Assembly: GCA_021203745.1 (NCBI GenBank)
Contig: JAJQAP010000053.1
Coordinates: 1 to 25,951 of the forward strand
Length of the DNA: 25,951 nt
From: Coprobacillus sp.
GTDB lineage: Bacteria > Bacillota_I > Bacilli_A > RFN20 > CAG-826
Direction: 5' to 3'
Under the pieces are notes generated by a model. That model searched no databases. It was given only the letters and a program-made list of their open reading frames with translations, and had not been told where the DNA came from. Positions 23,557 through 25,951 of this stretch are shown here, one piece after another; position 1 is the first letter of the stretch; the number at the start of each line of letters is the position of its first letter. The position numbers were made by a program, and so were the translations under genes.

Positions 23557-24033
23557 TTATTTGCGGAGTTTTTCTAGATATTTAAGTACTGGTGTAGGGA
23601 CAAGAGAAGAAACATCCACACCATCGCGGTACATATCCACAATTGTGGAGGAGTTTATAAAGGTAGAGTTAGAATCCGCCATCAAAAAAACCATATCAAT
23701 CTCGTCGTCTATAAATCTATTTGCGCTGTTTAATTGAAATTCATACTCAAAATCAGAAACCGCTCTTAGACCTCTAATTAGATGCGTGGCACCCACTTTT
23801 TTAGCATATTCTATCGTAAGTCCATCTGTTGCGTCTACCTCGACGTTTGGTATATCCTTTACTGATTCTTTTATCATTGCCACTCGATCTTGCACAGAGA
23901 ATCTTTCTTTCTTATTTGGGTTTTGGGCGACGAGCAAAATAACTTTATCAAAGAGTTTTAATGATCTTCTTAAGATATTTAAATGACCATTAGTGATAGG
24001 ATCAAAACTTCCGGGATAGATAGCAATATTCAT
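23557..24033 (-). CDS. coaD: Phosphopantetheine adenylyltransferase
   Basis: 158 residues, normal length. It catalyses the fourth step of CoA synthesis, 4'-phosphopantetheine plus ATP to dephospho-CoA. Signatures: AIYPGSFDPITNGHLNI (nucleotidyltransferase TxGH at T14-H17), NPNKKERFS, LIRGLRAVSDFEYEFQL and the C-terminal TFINSSTIVDM, where many homologues have FISSS. It corresponds to B. subtilis ylbI and follows rsmD (ylbH) by two bases, as in Bacilli. The Shine-Dalgarno AAAGGAG overlaps the end of rsmD. It is the last gene of ylbF-rsmD-coaD. Confidence 0.96.
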   Translation of the reverse strand: MNIAIYPGSFDPITNGHLNILRRSLKLFDKVILLVAQNPNKKERFSVQDRVAMIKESVKDIPNVEVDATDGLTIEYAKKVGATHLIRGLRAVSDFEYEFQLNSANRFIDDEIDMVFLMADSNSTFINSSTIVDMYRDGVDVSSLVPTPVLKYLEKLRK

Positions 24034-24035
24034 AG

Positions 24036-24599
24036 TTAATTCTCCTTTAAGTACGTTAGATTTATAAAACCAAAGTTCTTTCTTTTATAGACATTATAAG
24101 GTATTGTTTCCTCTTCATTAAGAGGATGATCAGATTCAATGATGATTATACCATCCTTATTTAAAATGTTATAAAGAGAAATCTCTGCGAGTATTTTTTC
24201 GTAGTGAGCATTGGTGTAAGGTGGATCTATATAGATATAGTCAAATTTAAGGCTTTGACTACTTAATATTTTAATTGCTTCTTCCGCATTTGTCCCTATA
24301 ACAGAAGAGCGTTCATTCACTCCTAGGAGTTTACGATTGTCATTAATACAAGAAACACACTCTGGGTTATTATCGACGAATGTCGAGTAAGCACCACGAG
24401 ATACCGCTTCAAGACCAAAGGAACCACTACCAGCGTATAAATCTAAAAACTGAGTCCCCGCGATATCACCAAGAGAGGAAAATACTGCTTCTTTAACCTT
24501 GTCTTTTGAGGGGCGCACATTTAAATCATTTGGATAATAAATCCTACGAGAACGAAACTCTCCTCCAATAATTCTTAATGATTCTACTTTTTTTGGCAT
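24036..24599 (-). CDS. rsmD: 16S rRNA (guanine(966)-N2)-methyltransferase RsmD
   Basis: 187 residues. It methylates G966 of 16S rRNA in the 30S particle using SAM. Marks: LRIIGGEFRSRRI (substrate-binding start), VRPSKDKVKEAVFSSL, motif I FLDLYAGSGSFGLEAVSRGA, the acidic VDNN after motif I, motif IV YIDPPY and a C-terminal GIIIIESD. All SAM and catalytic motifs are present. Equivalent of ylbH. It overlaps the 3' end of the ylbF-like gene by 16 bases, so translation is coupled; AAGGAT upstream is the likely ribosome site. Confidence 0.95.
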   Translation of the reverse strand: MPKKVESLRIIGGEFRSRRIYYPNDLNVRPSKDKVKEAVFSSLGDIAGTQFLDLYAGSGSFGLEAVSRGAYSTFVDNNPECVSCINDNRKLLGVNERSSVIGTNAEEAIKILSSQSLKFDYIYIDPPYTNAHYEKILAEISLYNILNKDGIIIIESDHPLNEEETIPYNVYKRKNFGFINLTYLKEN

Positions 24600-24934
24600 G
24601 TGTTTATCCTTAATGGAGATATAATCTCCTCGTTTATCTTATTTAAAAGCTCTCTATACTCTTTTAATGTCTCATTATACTCTTTAACGAGGGGATAATT
24701 ATAGAGTCTAGCCTTTGTTTCAGAGAACTTTCTCTGCGCTTCTTTTTGAGCCTCACCTTCTATATTTACAAGTGAGTTATATAGCTCGGAGGCTTCGTTC
24801 ATCTCTTTAGATAGTCTTTTAACCTCTTCACTCTCATTAACCTCTTTTTCTAGTTTAAGAAGTTTTTGATAAGTAGAAGAGTTATTTAAATCATCCTTTA
24901 AAGCATAGGTTAACTCATATAGTTCTTTTTCCAT
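24584..24934 (-). CDS. ylbF: YlbF/YmcA-family helical protein
   Basis: 116 residues, almost wholly helical and charged, with the family layout: LYELTYALKDDLNNSSTYQKLLKLEKEVNESEEVKRLSKEMNEASELYN, then a helix with KFSETKARLYNYPLVKEYNETLKEYRELLNKIN. In B. subtilis YlbF works with YmcA and YaaT in the Y-complex, which binds iron-sulfur clusters and steers RNase Y mRNA cleavage and competence/sporulation. The neighbours rsmD and coaD give strong support, because ylbF-ylbG-ylbH-ylbI is the Bacillus order; ylbG is absent here. A lone Cys (NTCQKK) lies near the C-terminus. The ATG lacks a Shine-Dalgarno but has a perfect -10 seven bases before it. Confidence 0.82.
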   Translation of the reverse strand: MEKELYELTYALKDDLNNSSTYQKLLKLEKEVNESEEVKRLSKEMNEASELYNSLVNIEGEAQKEAQRKFSETKARLYNYPLVKEYNETLKEYRELLNKINEEIISPLRINTCQKK

Positions 24935-24941
24935 AAGTTAT

Positions 24942-24947
24942 ATTATA
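24942..24947 (-). promoter_or_regulatory. -10 of the ylbF-rsmD-coaD operon, predicted leaderless
   Basis: Perfect TATAAT on the minus strand, seven bases before the ylbF ATG; TTAAAA 16 bases upstream is a possible weak -35. It faces away from the def promoter only about 30 bases away. Confidence 0.6.
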
Positions 24948-24977
24948 TAACTTCTTGATAACTTTTTAAGAAAATTA

Positions 24978-24986
24978 TGCTATTAT
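24978..24986 (+). promoter_or_regulatory. Extended -10 promoter of def, predicted leaderless
   Basis: TGC then TATTAT (24981-24986), six bases (ATAGAC), then the GTG at 24993. TTGATA lies 20 bases upstream, too far for a standard -35. Confidence 0.6.
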
Positions 24987-24992
24987 ATAGAC

Positions 24993-25538
24993 GTGCAATA
25001 TAAGATCATAAAAGATACAAACCCTAGGTTAAGAAAGAAAAGCGAAGAAGTCTCTCTCCCTTTAAGTAAAGAAGATGAGGACACTCTTAATTTTATGCTT
25101 GATTATCTTATTAAGAGTCAAGACGATAAATACGCGACAAAACATAATGTCACCCCAGGGGTTGGACTAGCCGCCCCTCAACTTGGTATCTTAAAGCGCA
25201 TGTTTGCAGTCTATTTTACCGATGAGAATGGTAATCAACACACTCATCAACTTGTTAATCCAAAAATAGTTGAACAGTCAGTAAAGGAGGCGGCGATGAA
25301 AGATGGAGAGGGATGTCTAAGTGTAGATAAACCTCATCCAGGTTTAGTCCATAGAAAATACCAGATAAAATTAGAGGCTTATGACCAGTACGAAAAAGCC
25401 AATATCACAATCGATGTGTCAGGGTATGCTGCGATCGTCTATCAACACGAATATGACCACCTTGATGGGATACTATTCTACGATAGAATCGATAAAAATA
25501 ACCCTGACAAGAAAAAAGATAACGAAATTATAATTTAA
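24993..25538 (+). CDS. def: Peptide deformylase
   Basis: 181 residues starting with GTG. It removes the formyl group from the N-terminal methionine of nascent proteins at the ribosome. The three metal motifs are intact: GVGLAAPQ (56-63), EGCLS (106-110, C108) and HEYDH (152-156). The insertion around 43-54 (KYATKHNVTP) and the length are typical of the type 2 enzymes of Gram-positive bacteria. Its start fits the family (YKIIKDTNPRLRKKSEEV), which supports the GTG despite the absence of a Shine-Dalgarno. The next gene, for RNase J, has its own promoter. Confidence 0.96.
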   Translation: MQYKIIKDTNPRLRKKSEEVSLPLSKEDEDTLNFMLDYLIKSQDDKYATKHNVTPGVGLAAPQLGILKRMFAVYFTDENGNQHTHQLVNPKIVEQSVKEAAMKDGEGCLSVDKPHPGLVHRKYQIKLEAYDQYEKANITIDVSGYAAIVYQHEYDHLDGILFYDRIDKNNPDKKKDNEIII

Positions 25539-25560
25539 TTATTTTAATTAAATAAAACTT

Positions 25561-25569
25561 TGCTATAAT
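25561..25569 (+). promoter_or_regulatory. Extended -10 promoter of the RNase J gene
   Basis: TGC then perfect TATAAT (25564-25569). It gives a leader of about 50 bases with AAGGAG (25613-25618) seven bases before the ATG, unlike the leaderless type seen at neighbouring genes. Confidence 0.7.
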
Positions 25570-25582
25570 AAGAATTAGTCAC

Positions 25583-25604
25583 TATAAAAATAGTAATTTT
25601 TATA
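25583..25604 (+). promoter_or_regulatory. Hairpin in the RNase J leader
   Basis: TATAAAAAT (25583-25591), loop AGTA, ATTTTTATA (25596-25604): a perfect 9-pair A/T stem eight bases upstream of the Shine-Dalgarno. Role unproven. Confidence 0.5.
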
Positions 25605-25625
25605 AGATTAAAAAGGAGTCAATAA

Positions 25626-25951
25626 ATGGCAAAAAGTATTTCCACCCCGGTTTATATTTATGCGCTTGGAGGTCTAGGAGAGGTCGGTAAGAATATGTAC
25701 TGCCTCGAAGATGACGACTCTATTTTAATCATCGATTCAGGAGTGAGATTCCCTGGAGATGATTATCCAGGAGTGGATTATATTATTCCTGATTTCTCTC
25801 ATTTAAAAAACAATCGTAATAAGATAAAAGCCTTAATTATTACCCATGGACATGAAGACCATATAGGTTCAATTCCTTTCCTTGTCCAGACAGTCAAGAT
25901 TCCTGTAATATACGCGCCAAAACTAGCCGCGGCGATGATTAGAATTAAACT
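25626..25951 (+). CDS. rnj: Ribonuclease J, N-terminal part (runs off the window)
   Basis: The first 108 residues are visible. It belongs to the beta-CASP metallo-beta-lactamase RNases, which combine 5'-3' exonuclease and endonuclease activity in mRNA decay and rRNA maturation. Family marks: YIYALGGLGEVGKNMY (11-25), IIDSGVRFPGDDYPGVDYIIPDFSHL and the zinc site HGHEDH (H74, H76, D78, H79). The reading frame is open to the last base. Whether it is the J1 or J2 type cannot be told from this part. It has its own promoter and a strong Shine-Dalgarno. Confidence 0.95.
   Translation, partial: MAKSISTPVYIYALGGLGEVGKNMYCLEDDDSILIIDSGVRFPGDDYPGVDYIIPDFSHLKNNRNKIKALIITHGHEDHIGSIPFLVQTVKIPVIYAPKLAAAMIRIK

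Noticed and set aside
25530..25556. A/T hairpin TTTAATTA-TTT-TAATTAAA after def as a terminator
   Set aside because: Very weak stem, no GC pair and no proper T tract.
1..25951. Mycoplasma-type code (TGA as Trp)
   Set aside because: TGA ends several intact genes (glpK, mrp, trxA) and conserved Trp positions are TGG.

Overview
The window is an AT-rich stretch of a bacterial chromosome that looks like a low-GC Firmicute (Bacillota), probably an uncultured, reduced-genome member of the Bacilli / Erysipelotrichia-like lineages. Supporting signs are an AddAB recombination nuclease, RNase J, a ylbF-rsmD-coaD block in the Bacillus order, a YitT-family protein, and a TGS-type nucleoside kinase. TGA is a real stop (glpK, mrp and trxA end with it) and Trp is TGG, so the Mycoplasma code does not apply. 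The species assignment is inference. I see no mobile element, phage gene or CRISPR array, and no gene-free stretch reaches 300 bases; the longest are about 180-190 bases, on the two sides of yitT.

Layout. 1-647 (+): 3' end of a nucleoside kinase, then a shared convergent terminator. 697-7202 (-): addB-addA-DUF5677 operon with overlapping genes. 7269-11177 (-): yigZ-mrp-pepP-glpK operon. 11274-11618 (-): small DUF1292-like gene with its own terminator. 11688-13780 (+): zinc-ribbon CPBP protease, TraX-like membrane protein and thioredoxin, followed by tRNA-Gly(UCC) at 13827-13900. 13943-15642 (+): rdgB plus an uncharacterised methyltransferase, ending in a convergent terminator. 15702-18184 (-): two tandem CNNM/CorC-type membrane proteins. 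18232-20499 (-): a large protein with a TIR/DUF4062-like N-terminus and TPR repeats. 20692-21687 (-): YitT family. 21867-22694 (+): membrane-anchored thioredoxin-fold protein. 22756-23490 (+): YfiH/YlmD-type laccase-domain enzyme. 23557-24934 (-): ylbF-rsmD-coaD. 24993-25538 (+): peptide deformylase. 25626-end (+): start of RNase J.

Most genes are housekeeping: DNA break repair (AddAB), nucleotide pool cleaning (RdgB), Fe-S carriage (Mrp), CoA synthesis (CoaD), ribosome modification (RsmD), protein N-terminal processing (Def, PepP) and RNA decay (RNase J, YlbF). The strongest unexpected signal is regulatory. At eight transcription-unit starts a -10 hexamer lies exactly 6 or 7 bases before the start codon, with no Shine-Dalgarno, which predicts leaderless mRNAs; genes inside operons, and a few first genes, instead carry ordinary Shine-Dalgarno sites. 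The least understood genes are the TIR/DUF4062-like TPR protein, the DUF5677-like partner of AddAB and the methyltransferase after rdgB.
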